This document shows, one piece after another, positions 36,019-44,165 of a DNA stretch of 64,000 nucleotides (the stretch's first letter is position 1; each line of letters starts with the position of its first letter). Made by a program: the position numbers and the translations under genes. Below the pieces are notes generated by a model, which made no database searches, was not told where the DNA came from, and saw nothing but the letters and a program-made list of their open reading frames with translations. Source of the DNA: Streptomyces gardneri. Lineage in GTDB: Bacteria; Actinomycetota; Actinomycetes; Streptomycetales; Streptomycetaceae. The stretch is taken from the NCBI RefSeq assembly GCF_006539185.1, contig NZ_BJMN01000005.1, positions 1 to 64,000 of the forward strand. Reading direction: 5' to 3'.

Positions 36019-36969
36019 TCACTGGCTCCTGGCCCGGAGCGAGGCCAGGTAGGCGTTGTACTCCTCCAGCTCCTTGTCCCCGTTCCGGTCGGCGGCCCGG
36101 TCCATGCGGACGGCCTGCCGCTGCTCGGAGTGGTACCACTGGTAGACCAGCGCGATCAGGACGAGCACGGACGGGATCTCGCTGAACGCCCAGGCGATGC
36201 CGCCCGCCGCGTTCTGGTCGGTGAGGGCGTCGATCCCCAGCGAGGCGGGCGGGCTCTTGTACGTCCCGACCATCGGCTCGCTCGCCATCATCAGCGCGAT
36301 GCCGAAGAACGCGTGGAACGGCATGCCCGCGAACAGCTCCAGCATCCGCATCACGTAGCCCGGCCGGTGCGGGCCCGGGTCCACGCCCATGATCGGCCAG
36401 AAGAAGACCACGCCGACCATCAGGAAGTGCACCATCATCCCGATGTGCCCCGGCTTGGAGCCCATGAGGAAGTCGAAGAGCGGCGTGAAGTACAGCGCGT
36501 ACAGGCTCGCGATGAACATCGGGATCGTGAAGCCGGGGTGCGTGATCACCTTCATGTACCGGCTGTGCAGCAGCTTCAGGAGCAGCTCGCGCGGCCCGAC
36601 CGAGCCCCGGTCCGCCACCGGCAGCGCCCGCAGCGCCAGCGTCACCGGCGCGCCGAGGAGCAGAAGGATCGGCGACAGCATGGAGATCACCATGTGCTGC
36701 ACCATGTGCACGCTGAACATGACCATGCCGTAGTCGTTGAGCTTGGTGCACGTCACCAGGGCGATGGACAGGACACCGACGGTGAAGAACACCGTCCGGC
36801 TCACCGGCCACGCGTCACCGCGCCGCCGCAGCCGCGCCACACCCCAGCCGTAGAGGCCGAGCCCCGCGAGGCAGCCGATGAGGAAGAAGAGGTCGGGAGA
36901 GAACTCCAGGCCCCGCGCCAGCGTGAACGGCGGCAGATCCGTGGTCATGCCGTGCCCGCTGTGATCCAT
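36019..36969 (-). CDS. CtaG-like cytochrome c oxidase assembly membrane protein
   Basis: A 316-residue protein with about seven spans. The histidine-rich opening (MDHSGHGM) and MFSVHMVQHMVISMLSPILLLLGAPVTLALRAL match the Caa3_CtaG family, as do MMVHFLMVGVVFFWP and PFHAFFGIALM. Family members help insert copper or otherwise assemble cytochrome c oxidase. The second ATG (36969) is preferred: GGAG lies seven bases upstream, while the ATG at 36975 is only one base from it. No copper chaperone gene is next to it. A perfect 40-base palindrome separates it from pfkA upstream. Confidence 0.88.
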   Translation of the reverse strand: MDHSGHGMTTDLPPFTLARGLEFSPDLFFLIGCLAGLGLYGWGVARLRRRGDAWPVSRTVFFTVGVLSIALVTCTKLNDYGMVMFSVHMVQHMVISMLSPILLLLGAPVTLALRALPVADRGSVGPRELLLKLLHSRYMKVITHPGFTIPMFIASLYALYFTPLFDFLMGSKPGHIGMMVHFLMVGVVFFWPIMGVDPGPHRPGYVMRMLELFAGMPFHAFFGIALMMASEPMVGTYKSPPASLGIDALTDQNAAGGIAWAFSEIPSVLVLIALVYQWYHSEQRQAVRMDRAADRNGDKELEEYNAYLASLRARSQ

Positions 36970-37016
36970 CTGCATACTCCTGGAGCCCGATTCGCGCTTG
37001 TTGTCCGCACCAGACT

Positions 37017-37056
37017 AGAACCGCCCCCGGTCGCGATCGCGACCGGGGGCGGTTCT
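37017..37056 (-). terminator. Perfect 40-base palindromic terminator after pfkA
   Basis: Arms begin AGAACCGCCCCCGGTCGCGA and continue as the exact complement with no loop. It lies between pfkA and the CtaG-like gene, both on the minus strand, and should end pfkA transcription. Confidence 0.88.
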
Positions 37057-37071
37057 GGACTCATGGCGTCG

Positions 37072-38097
37072 TCAGAGCACGCACTCGGCCTCGCTGTAGC
37101 GGTCCTCGGGGACCGTCTTGAGGGACTCGACGGCCTGCGCCAGCGGGACCATGACGATGTCCGTGCCGCGCAGCGCGGTCAGCATGCCGAACTCGCCGCG
37201 GTGCGCCGCCTCCACCGCGTGCCAGCCGAAGCGGGTGGCGAGGACGCGGTCGTACGCGGTCGGGGTGCCGCCGCGCTGGACGTGGCCGAGGATGACCGGG
37301 CGGGCCTCCTTGCCGAGGCGCCGCTCCAGCTCCACGGAGAGCTGGTTGGCGATGCCGGTGAACCGCTCGTGGCCGTAGATGTCCGTGCCCGCGGACTTGA
37401 AGTCCATCGAGCCCTCGCGCGGCTTGGCGCCCTCGGCGACCACCACGATCGCGAACCGCTTGCCGGCCTCGAACCGCGCGCCGACGCGGGAGGTCAGCTC
37501 GTCGATGTCGAAGGGGCGCTCCGGGACGACGACGGCGTGCGCGCCGGCGGCCATGCCGGAGTGCAGCGCGATCCACCCGGTGTGGCGGCCCATGACCTCG
37601 ACGACGAGGACCCGCTGGTGCGACTCGGCCGTCGTCTTCAGCCGGTCGAGCGCCTCGGTGGCGACGGTGACGGCCGTGTCGAAGCCGAAGGTGACGTCGG
37701 TGGACGCTATGTCGTTGTCGATGGTCTTGGGGACCCCGACGATCGGCAGGCCCGCCTCGGAGAGGAGGTTCGCCGCCTTCAGGGTGCCCTCGCCGCCGAT
37801 CGGGATGATGGCGTCGAGGCCCAGGTCCGCGACATGGCCGCGGGCGCGCTCGACGCCGCCGACCAGGTGCGCGGGCTGGACTCGGGAGGAGCCGAGGATG
37901 GTGCCGCCGCGGGCGAGTATGCCGCCCACCGCGTCGAGGTCGAGCTTGCGGTAATCGCACTCCAGCAGGCCCTTCCACCCGTCGTGGAAGCCGATGACCT
38001 CGTCACCGTGGTCGACGACGGCGCGGTGCACGACGGAACGGATGACGGCATTCAGACCGGGGCAGTCTCCGCCGGAGGTGAGCACACCAATGCGCAT
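37072..38097 (-). CDS. pfkA: 6-phosphofructokinase
   Basis: Glycolytic kinase that phosphorylates fructose 6-phosphate. The 341-residue protein has LTSGGDCPGLNAVIR, the phosphoryl-donor loop IGGEGTLKAA and the catalytic PKTIDNDI. Gly after GGE (equivalent to E. coli position 104) fits ATP use, while Lys in PKTIDND (position 124) is the form seen in PPi enzymes and in actinomycete group III PFKs. ATP is therefore likely but not certain. GRHTGWIALHSG and the C-terminal HVQRGGTPTAYDR are normal. No partner gene; a terminator follows. Confidence 0.95.
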   Translation of the reverse strand: MRIGVLTSGGDCPGLNAVIRSVVHRAVVDHGDEVIGFHDGWKGLLECDYRKLDLDAVGGILARGGTILGSSRVQPAHLVGGVERARGHVADLGLDAIIPIGGEGTLKAANLLSEAGLPIVGVPKTIDNDIASTDVTFGFDTAVTVATEALDRLKTTAESHQRVLVVEVMGRHTGWIALHSGMAAGAHAVVVPERPFDIDELTSRVGARFEAGKRFAIVVVAEGAKPREGSMDFKSAGTDIYGHERFTGIANQLSVELERRLGKEARPVILGHVQRGGTPTAYDRVLATRFGWHAVEAAHRGEFGMLTALRGTDIVMVPLAQAVESLKTVPEDRYSEAECVL

Positions 38098-38153
38098 AGC
38101 CCAAAAACCTTTGCAACGTGGGCCGACTCCCGGACCACGTCGTCCGGCTGGAT

Positions 38154-38185
38154 CCCCGCCACCCTATCGGTGCTGGGTGGCGGGG
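38154..38185 (-). terminator. Hairpin terminator after gatD
   Basis: Perfect 11-bp arms CCCCGCCACCC and GGGTGGCGGGG around a 10-base loop, about 60 bases after the gatD stop and before the pfkA start. Confidence 0.8.
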
Positions 38186-38243
38186 CCGAAACGGATGTCC
38201 GCACAGTGGACACCGTAGTTTCCTACGAGTTCGTGAGCGTGCG

Positions 38244-38972
38244 TCAGGCGGGCTGCGTGGCCGCCGCGATGCGCTCGGCGCGCAGCGCCTCGTACCACCG
38301 GTCGTCGGTCGGCGGCAGCGCGTTCACATCGAGGGCCAGCTTCAGGAGCAGGTCCGCGATCTGCGGGTTCCGGGCCATGACGGGGCCGTGCATGTACGTA
38401 CCGAAGACGGTGTCGTTGTACGCGCCCTCGGTGCCGTCGCCGGTGCCGTTGCCGTTGCCGAAGACGGTCCGGGCGAACGGCCGGGCCGTCGGGCCGAGGT
38501 GGGTGATGCCCTGGTGGTTCTCGAACCCGGTCAGCTGGGGCAGGCCGAGGCGCGGGTCGATGTCCGCGAGGACGTCGCCGACGCACCGCGCGCCCTCGCC
38601 GCGGGTGGAGATCACGTCGATCAGACCCAGGCCGGTCTCGCGCTCGCCGAGGTCGTTGATGAACTCGTGGCCCAGGATCTGGTAGCCGGCACAGACCGAG
38701 AAGATGATCGCGCCGTTGGACGCGGCCCGGCTGAGCCCGCCGTCACGCCGCAGCCGCTCGGCCGCCAGCCGCTGCGGACGGTCCTCACCGCCACCGATCA
38801 GGTAGATGTCGCCCGAGGTCGGCACCGGCTGGTCGCTGCGGACGTCGACGCGCTCGACGTGGAGGCCGCGCTGCTCGGCGCGGCGCTGGACGACGAGGAC
38901 GTTGCCCTGGTCGCCGTAGGTGCTGAGCAGGTCCGGGTAGACCCAGACCAGGCGCAGGCTGCTGTCACTCAT
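38244..38972 (-). CDS. gatD: Lipid II isoglutaminyl synthase, glutaminase subunit
   Basis: Class I glutamine amidotransferase that feeds ammonia to MurT so that the glutamate of the peptidoglycan stem becomes isoglutamine. The 242-residue protein has the nucleophile motif FSVCAGYQILG and the histidine in YMHGPVMARNPQIAD; the opening VWVYPDLLSTYGDQGN is the GatD/CobB-CobQ-like signature. It follows murT by 19 bases with GAGGA upstream of the ATG, forming the usual two-gene operon. Confidence 0.95.
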   Translation of the reverse strand: MSDSSLRLVWVYPDLLSTYGDQGNVLVVQRRAEQRGLHVERVDVRSDQPVPTSGDIYLIGGGEDRPQRLAAERLRRDGGLSRAASNGAIIFSVCAGYQILGHEFINDLGERETGLGLIDVISTRGEGARCVGDVLADIDPRLGLPQLTGFENHQGITHLGPTARPFARTVFGNGNGTGDGTEGAYNDTVFGTYMHGPVMARNPQIADLLLKLALDVNALPPTDDRWYEALRAERIAAATQPA

Positions 38973-38991
38973 GCTGCATGTCCTCTACGGG

Positions 38992-40239
38992 TCAGTTGCC
39001 GACGCGGCGGCGGACGTCCTGGAAGGCGGTGTAGTTGGCGATCAGCTCGATCTGCCCGGGCGGGGCCATGGAGACGGCCTCGTCGAGCGTCTCGCAGACG
39101 CGGAAGTCCACACCCGCGACCTCCAGGCGGACCGCCAGGTCCAGCTTCCGGTCGCCGATCACCATGATCGGGTGGCCCGCGAGCCGCCCGTAGTCCACGT
39201 CCCACAGCCAGGAGGTGTCCGTGCCGTCGGCGCCGCGCGCGTTGACGGAGAGGATCACCGGGGTCGGCGGCTGGTCGATGAGGGAGAAGGTCTCCAGCCA
39301 GCCGGCCGGGTTCTTCGCGAGCAGCAGTCGCAGGTCGCGGCCCTGGAACGAGACGACGTCGTAGCGTCCCGCGACGGCCTGCACCTGGTACATGCGCTCC
39401 AGGGCCACCTGCGGCGGCACACCGAAGACGGCGGCGACCGCGGCCGAGGTGGCGGCGTTCGCCTTGTTGGCGCGGCCGGGCAGCTGGAGCCGGATCGGCC
39501 AGGCCGAGCCGTGCGGGTCGAGCACGTGGTCGCCGTTGAGCGCCCAGCTCGGCGCGGGACGGCGGAAGCCGCACTCGCCGCAGAACCAGTCGTCGCCCGG
39601 ACGCTGCATCACACCGCCGCAGGCGGGGCACGACCAGGCGTCGTCCTTCCACTCCTGGCCGGCGGCCACCCACACCACGTTGGGGGAGGAGGAGGCGGCC
39701 CACACGATGAGCGGGTCGTCGGCGTTGGCGACGACGACGGCCTTCGTGCCGCTGAGGCCCTCGCGCCACTTCTCGGCGAGCATGCGGGTCTCGGCGGCGC
39801 GGTCGAGCTGGTCGCGCGAGAGGTTGAGCAGCGCGATGACCTTGGGCGTGGTGTCGCGGGCGACGCCGGCGAGGTACTTCTCGTCGACCTCGATGACGCC
39901 GTACTTGGAGTCCGAGCCGCCGGCGAGGGCCGAGGTGATGCCCGCGGGCATGTTGGCGCCGAGGGCGTTCGAGACCACGGGGCCGGCAGCGCGCAGTGCC
40001 TCGGCGATCAGCCGGGTCGTCGTCGTCTTGCCGTTGGTCGCCGACACCAGGACGACGTCCAGATGCTGCGCGAGCCGACCCAGGAGGTCCGGGTCGAGCT
40101 TCAGCGCGACCTTGCCGCCGATCACCGATCCGCTGCCGCGCCCCGCCGCCCGCGACACCGCGGCCGCGGCCCTGCCCGCCGTCACGGCCAGCTTGGCACG
40201 CGGCGACAGCGGCTCTGGATTACCGGGGTGTCCTGACAT
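38992..40239 (-). CDS. murT: Lipid II isoglutaminyl synthase, Mur ligase-like subunit
   Basis: Catalytic subunit that activates the stem glutamate of lipid II for amidation. The 415-residue Mur-ligase-type protein has the P-loop VLVSATNGKTTTTRLIAEAL, VIEVDEKYL, NLSRDQLDR and a four-cysteine zinc ribbon (CPACGG and CGECG, about 206-226) that is specific for MurT among Mur ligases. C-terminal domain DUF1727-like (QLPGRANKANAATSAA, NPAGWLETF). Partner gatD follows. Confidence 0.96.
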   Translation of the reverse strand: MSGHPGNPEPLSPRAKLAVTAGRAAAAVSRAAGRGSGSVIGGKVALKLDPDLLGRLAQHLDVVLVSATNGKTTTTRLIAEALRAAGPVVSNALGANMPAGITSALAGGSDSKYGVIEVDEKYLAGVARDTTPKVIALLNLSRDQLDRAAETRMLAEKWREGLSGTKAVVVANADDPLIVWAASSSPNVVWVAAGQEWKDDAWSCPACGGVMQRPGDDWFCGECGFRRPAPSWALNGDHVLDPHGSAWPIRLQLPGRANKANAATSAAVAAVFGVPPQVALERMYQVQAVAGRYDVVSFQGRDLRLLLAKNPAGWLETFSLIDQPPTPVILSVNARGADGTDTSWLWDVDYGRLAGHPIMVIGDRKLDLAVRLEVAGVDFRVCETLDEAVSMAPPGQIELIANYTAFQDVRRRVGN

Positions 40240-40364
40240 CGTTCTTGTTCCTCCTTGCGTCGGTCCGGGCTCAGCCTATCGAGATCCGGCCAGCAGCCCG
40301 AACAGCGGCACCGTGAGAGGCCGTGCGAAACAGCCTGGTCACGGCGGACCGTACCCTTACGGCC

Positions 40365-40925
40365 ATGCGAAACCGCCCCATCCCCGGCAGTTCCGGCCTC
40401 GCCCGAGCGATGACTCTGCTCGGCGACCCCGTACTGCACACCCCCTGCGCGCCCGTCACCGACTTCGGCCCCGAACTGGCCCGCCTCGTCGAGGACATGT
40501 TCGCCACGATGTACGCGGCGCACGGCGTGGGCCTGGCGGCGAACCAGGTCGGTGTGGGCCTGCGGGTCTTCGTATACGACTGCCCCGACGACGAGGACAC
40601 GCGCCACCTGGGCCATGTGGTGAATCCGACGTTGGTGGAGGCCGACGGCGACGTGATCCGGGGCCCCGAGGGCTGTCTCTCCCTGCCGGGCCTGGAGGCG
40701 CCGACGCCCCGTTTCGACCGTGCCGTGGTGGAGGGCGTCCGGCTGGACGGCACTCCGGTACGGATCGAGGGCACGGGTTTCTTCGCCCGCTGCCTCCAGC
40801 ACGAGACGGACCACCTGAGGGGCGGGGTCTACGCCGACCATGTGACGGGGTGGCGCAAGTCACGTCTGCTGCGGACGATCCGCAAGCAGCCGTGGGGCGG
40901 TGACGCGTCCGTGCTGGAGGGTTGA
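40365..40925 (+). CDS. def: Peptide deformylase
   Basis: Removes the formyl group from nascent protein N-termini. All three motifs are intact: HGVGLAANQVG (G-X-G-L-A-A-X-Q), EGCLSLPG with metal Cys104, and QHETDHLRG with His146 and His150. The 186-residue length is normal. ATG 40365 is chosen because TACCCT lies about 8 bases upstream, suggesting leaderless translation; GTG 40323 is an alternative. It is probably one of several deformylases in the genome. Divergent from murT, convergent with a TetR gene 8 bases away. Confidence 0.95.
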   Translation: MRNRPIPGSSGLARAMTLLGDPVLHTPCAPVTDFGPELARLVEDMFATMYAAHGVGLAANQVGVGLRVFVYDCPDDEDTRHLGHVVNPTLVEADGDVIRGPEGCLSLPGLEAPTPRFDRAVVEGVRLDGTPVRIEGTGFFARCLQHETDHLRGGVYADHVTGWRKSRLLRTIRKQPWGGDASVLEG

Positions 40926-40933
40926 GCGTCCGG

Positions 40934-41581
40934 TCAGAAGCCCGGACCGCCGGGCAGGTCGTCGGCCATCGCGAGCCGGCCCCACAGGAGGTCGGCCAGG
41001 CTGCTGACCAGCTCGGCGCGGGAGCAGGGGCGCTCGCCGAGCCACCAGTCGCCGGCCGCGTGCATCATGCCGACGATGCCGTGGCCCCAGATGCGGGCCT
41101 GGACGTCGGCGGCGGGTCCCAGGTCGACGCGCTCGGCGATGACCTGGCCGAGCTCCTCGCCCATGCGGCGCAGCAGCGGGGCCGAGTGGCGGCCGACGTC
41201 GAAGCTCTGCTCGGACTGGTGCGACTCCTCCGCCGGGTGCATGAGGAAGCGGTAGACCTGGGGCATCGCCTCGATCGAGGCGAGATAGGTGTCGAGGGTG
41301 GACTCGACGCGGCGGCGCCGGTCGGAGGGGGCGTCGAGCGCGGCCCGGAGCGCCGACAGGAGCGCGTCCGTGTGGCGGGTGGCGAGGGCGCGGTAGAGGC
41401 CGCCCTTGTCGCCGAAGTGCCGGTAGAGGATCGGCTTGGTGATGCCGGCCTCCGCCGCGATGGCGTTCATGGACGCCTTGGGCCCGTCCCGGAGCACCAC
41501 CCGGTCCGCCGCCTCCAGCAGTTCGCGCCGGCGCTGTTCCGCGGGCTTCTGCTGGTCGGTGGTCCGGTGTGTGATGTCCAT
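40934..41581 (-). CDS. TetR-family regulator next to acyl-CoA dehydrogenase
   Basis: A 215-residue repressor. RELLEAADRVVLRDGPKASM, NAIAAEAGITKPILYRHFGDK is the N-terminal DNA-binding domain, and a ligand domain (about 70-200) contains IWGHGIVGMMHAAGDWWLGE. GGGAG lies eight bases before the ATG. A 22-base palindrome lies between it and the divergent acyl-CoA dehydrogenase gene, so it probably represses that gene in response to an acyl-CoA or fatty acid. Confidence 0.92.
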   Translation of the reverse strand: MDITHRTTDQQKPAEQRRRELLEAADRVVLRDGPKASMNAIAAEAGITKPILYRHFGDKGGLYRALATRHTDALLSALRAALDAPSDRRRRVESTLDTYLASIEAMPQVYRFLMHPAEESHQSEQSFDVGRHSAPLLRRMGEELGQVIAERVDLGPAADVQARIWGHGIVGMMHAAGDWWLGERPCSRAELVSSLADLLWGRLAMADDLPGGPGF

Positions 41582-41678
41582 AAGCGTGTCTCCCCGCCCG
41601 TGCGATTCCGTGAGGCTGTCGCAACGTAACACCCGCCCGGCACTCGGTGCCGGGCGGCCCGAAGTGCTCCGCCGCAGG

Positions 41679-41718
41679 TTGACAGCCCGTACCCACCGGT
41701 AACAGACTGCTGTTACCG
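41679..41718. promoter_or_regulatory. Promoter and palindromic operator of the acyl-CoA dehydrogenase gene
   Basis: TTGACA (41679-41684) is a perfect -35 box. Just downstream lies the inverted repeat CGGTAACAG-ACTG-CTGTTACCG (41697-41718) covering the expected -10 region. It is a textbook repressor site for the adjacent TetR protein. The -10 itself is not clear. Confidence 0.7.
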
Positions 41719-41745
41719 CAAGTAACGTACTGCTGGGAGGGAACT

Positions 41746-42966
41746 ATGGCCGAGTTCACGCTCGAACTCAACGACGACCAGAAGCAGGTCCGCGACTGGC
41801 TGCACGGTTTCGCCGCCGATGTGATGCGTCCGGCCGCGGCCGAGTGGGACGAGCGTGAGGAGACCCCCTGGCCGATCATCCAGGAAGCCGCCAAGCTCGG
41901 AATCTACTCCCTCGACTTCTACGCCCAGCAGTTCTTCGACCCGACCGGCCTCGGCGTCCCCATGACCATGGAGGAGCTCTTCTGGGGCGACGCGGGCATC
42001 GCCCTCTCCATCGTCGGCACCGGCCTCGCCGCCGTCGGCGTCCTCGCCAACGGCACCGAGGAGCAGATCGGCACCTGGGTCCCGCAGATGTACGGCGACG
42101 CGAACGACGTGAAGGTCGCCGCCTTCTGCTCCTCCGAGCCCGACGCCGGCTCCGACGTCGCCGCCATGCGCACCCGGGCCGTGTACGACGAGGGCAAGGA
42201 CGAGTGGGTCCTCAACGGCACCAAGACCTGGGCGACCAACGGCGGCATCGCCAACGTCCACGTCGTCGTCGCCGTCGTGGACGCCGAGCTCGGCTCCCGG
42301 GGCCACGCCTCCTTCATCGTGCCGCCGAACACCCCGGGCCTCTCGCAGGGGCAGAAGTTCCAGAAGCACGGCATCCGCGCCTCCCACACCGCCGAGGTCG
42401 TCCTGGAGGACGTCCGCGTCCCCGGTCACTGCCTCCTCGGCGGCAAGGAGAAGCTCGACGAGCGCCTCGCCAGGGCCCGGGAGAAGGCCAAGGCGGGTGG
42501 CGGCGGCGCGAGCGTGAAGAACGCCGCCATGGCCACCTTCGAGGCCTCGCGCCCGGCGGTCGGCGCCATGGCCGTCGGCACGGCCCGCGCCGCGTACGAG
42601 GTCGCCCTCGACTACGCGAAGACCCGCGTGCAGTTCGGCCGCCCGATCATCGAGAACCAGGGCATCGCCTTCCAGCTCGCCGACATGCGCACCCAGATCG
42701 ACGCGGCACGGCTCCTCGTCTGGCGCGCCTCCTGGATGGCGACCGCCGGCAAGCCCTTCACCTCGGCCGAGGGCTCCATGTCCAAGCTGTACGCGAGCGA
42801 GGTCGCCAAGCAGGTCACCGGCCAGGCCATCCAGATCCTCGGCGGCAACGGCTACACCCGGGAGTACCCGGTGGAGCGGATGCACCGCGACGCGGCCATC
42901 TACACGATCTTCGAGGGCACGAGCGAGATCCAGCGGATGGTCATCAGCCGCGCGCTCGCGAAGTAG
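41746..42966 (+). CDS. Acyl-CoA dehydrogenase
   Basis: FAD enzyme that introduces the alpha-beta double bond in acyl-CoA. The 406-residue protein shows AAFCSSEPDAGSDVAAM (FAD loop), LNGTKTWATNGGIA, RVQFGRPIIENQGIAFQLADM, QILGGNGYTREYPVERMHRDA and the catalytic glutamate in FEGTSEIQRMVI. Chain-length preference cannot be told. GGGAGG lies six bases before the ATG. The divergent TetR gene and its operator imply induction by a substrate. A terminator follows. Confidence 0.95.
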   Translation: MAEFTLELNDDQKQVRDWLHGFAADVMRPAAAEWDEREETPWPIIQEAAKLGIYSLDFYAQQFFDPTGLGVPMTMEELFWGDAGIALSIVGTGLAAVGVLANGTEEQIGTWVPQMYGDANDVKVAAFCSSEPDAGSDVAAMRTRAVYDEGKDEWVLNGTKTWATNGGIANVHVVVAVVDAELGSRGHASFIVPPNTPGLSQGQKFQKHGIRASHTAEVVLEDVRVPGHCLLGGKEKLDERLARAREKAKAGGGGASVKNAAMATFEASRPAVGAMAVGTARAAYEVALDYAKTRVQFGRPIIENQGIAFQLADMRTQIDAARLLVWRASWMATAGKPFTSAEGSMSKLYASEVAKQVTGQAIQILGGNGYTREYPVERMHRDAAIYTIFEGTSEIQRMVISRALAK

Positions 42967-42985
42967 CGGACCGATCGATGCGCAC

Positions 42986-43014
42986 AGGGCCTGTACCCCT
43001 TCGGTACGGGCCCT
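42986..43014 (+). terminator. Hairpin terminator after acyl-CoA dehydrogenase
   Basis: Arms AGGGCCTGTACC and GGTACGGGCCCT (one G-U type pair) around loop CCTTC. Confidence 0.82.
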
Positions 43015-43029
43015 GCCTCGTTCGTGTCG

Positions 43030-43130
43030 ATGCACCCGAACGGCTTCTGGCACAGGAAGGCAGGGGCAGGGACTTCATCCTTCAGGCGTTTCTCGCCATT
43101 CCTCTACCGGCTGGCTGGATTCGGGTGCAT
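43030..43130. repeat. Spaced 11-bp inverted repeat in an intergenic gap
   Basis: ATGCACCCGAA (43030-43040) and TTCGGGTGCAT (43120-43130) are exact complements 79 bases apart. The enclosed DNA has no good reading frame. The gap 42967-43221 otherwise shows a terminator and nothing else. Confidence 0.55.
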
Positions 43131-43221
43131 GCTGTCGCCACGGCCTCCCCGCCACCCCCGTCGGGGGGATCCGCTACGGCTCCGCCTGCTGCTGCGATGC
43201 AGGCGGGGCCGAGCACTGCCC

Positions 43222-43401
43222 TCAGGCGGCGAGTTCCTGCTCGGCGTCCTTGGCCTCGGCCCAGGCGGCCACGAGTACCTGATAGATCCGCTGCTCGTCG
43301 GTGGTCAGCGAGCGGCGTTGTTCGCCGGCGCGGGCCCACAGGGTGCGGATGGCGTCGTTCAGGGCTTCGGGGCTGGGGGTCTCTCTGTGGTGATCGGACA
43401 T
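43222..43401 (-). CDS. Small helical hypothetical protein (59 aa)
   Basis: Not recognised. MSDHHRETPSPEALNDAIRT leads into LWARAGEQRRSLTTDEQRIYQVLVAAW, giving two amphipathic helices, and it ends AKDAEQELAA. Length and charge suggest a small DNA-associated or adaptor protein. ATG 43401 is preferred over an upstream in-frame start because TAGCCT lies 7 bases before it (leaderless). Codon use is normal for the genome. Confidence 0.6.
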   Translation of the reverse strand: MSDHHRETPSPEALNDAIRTLWARAGEQRRSLTTDEQRIYQVLVAAWAEAKDAEQELAA

Positions 43402-43517
43402 GTATTCAAGGCTAGGGCCCGGGTCTGACATAGCGGGCATCCGGCGGGCGTGCGATCCGCCACGCTCTCGGCCTGGACGGTTGCGTTCTCGGCGGGGCGC
43501 ATCTCCGGCAAGCGGTG

Positions 43518-43548
43518 CCGGGGCGGGGCGCGGGGCGCCCCGCCCCGG
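43518..43548 (-). terminator. GC-rich terminator after the second VOC gene
   Basis: Arms CCGGGGCGGGGCG and CGCCCCGCCCCGG around loop CGGGG, six bases after the VOC gene stop. Confidence 0.8.
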
Positions 43549-43554
43549 ACGTCG

Positions 43555-44022
43555 TCATACGAGACAGAATTCGTTGCCCTCCGGGTCCTGGAGCACCACC
43601 GCGTAGTAGTCCATGCCGTTCGGCTCGTCCATCGCGTACAGGATCGTGGCGCCCAGGGCCGTCAGGCGGGCCACCTCGCCGTCCACCCGCTCCCGGCGCA
43701 GCGCGAGCGGGACCTCGCGGCCGCCGCCGACCTTGAGGTCGAGGTGGACGCGGTTCTTGACGGTCTTGGGCTCCGGGACCTGCTGGAACCAGACGCGGGG
43801 GCCCACGCCCTTCGGGTCCACGATGGACTCGGGCAGCTCCCCGGCGTCCTCGCCCAGCTCGTCCTCGGGCACCCCGATCGCCTGCCAGTACTCCCGCCAG
43901 GAGGCGTGTCCGGCGGGCGGCGGGTCGGGGACGTACCGCAGGGCCTCCAGCCAGAAGGGCACGAGCCGCTGGGGGTCCGCACAGTCGATCGTCAGTTGCA
44001 GCGTGAGCTCGGGTCGGTCCAT
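43555..44022 (-). CDS. VOC-superfamily (glyoxalase-like) protein
   Basis: A 155-residue protein with the same architecture as the VOC protein at 16136-16480: LTIDCADPQRLVPFWLEALRY, then VKNRVHLDLKVGG, and VVLQDPEGNEFCLV at the end. It has an extra loop of about 40 residues (PAGHASWREYWQAIG to PESIVDPKGVGPRVWFQQ) in the first half. Metal-binding positions in HLDLKV and EGNEF are kept. Function unknown. Confidence 0.87.
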   Translation of the reverse strand: MDRPELTLQLTIDCADPQRLVPFWLEALRYVPDPPPAGHASWREYWQAIGVPEDELGEDAGELPESIVDPKGVGPRVWFQQVPEPKTVKNRVHLDLKVGGGREVPLALRRERVDGEVARLTALGATILYAMDEPNGMDYYAVVLQDPEGNEFCLV

Positions 44023-44165
44023 GCAGCGAGCCTTGCAGACACCACTGACAGTCGCCCGAGCCGGACCAACCGGCCGTATTCGGACGGGTGTTCAGCCCGG
44101 TCTACTTGTGGGTTACTTCCTGGGGGAGAATCACCCCGCCGGTGACGATCAAGGGGGAACCGATC

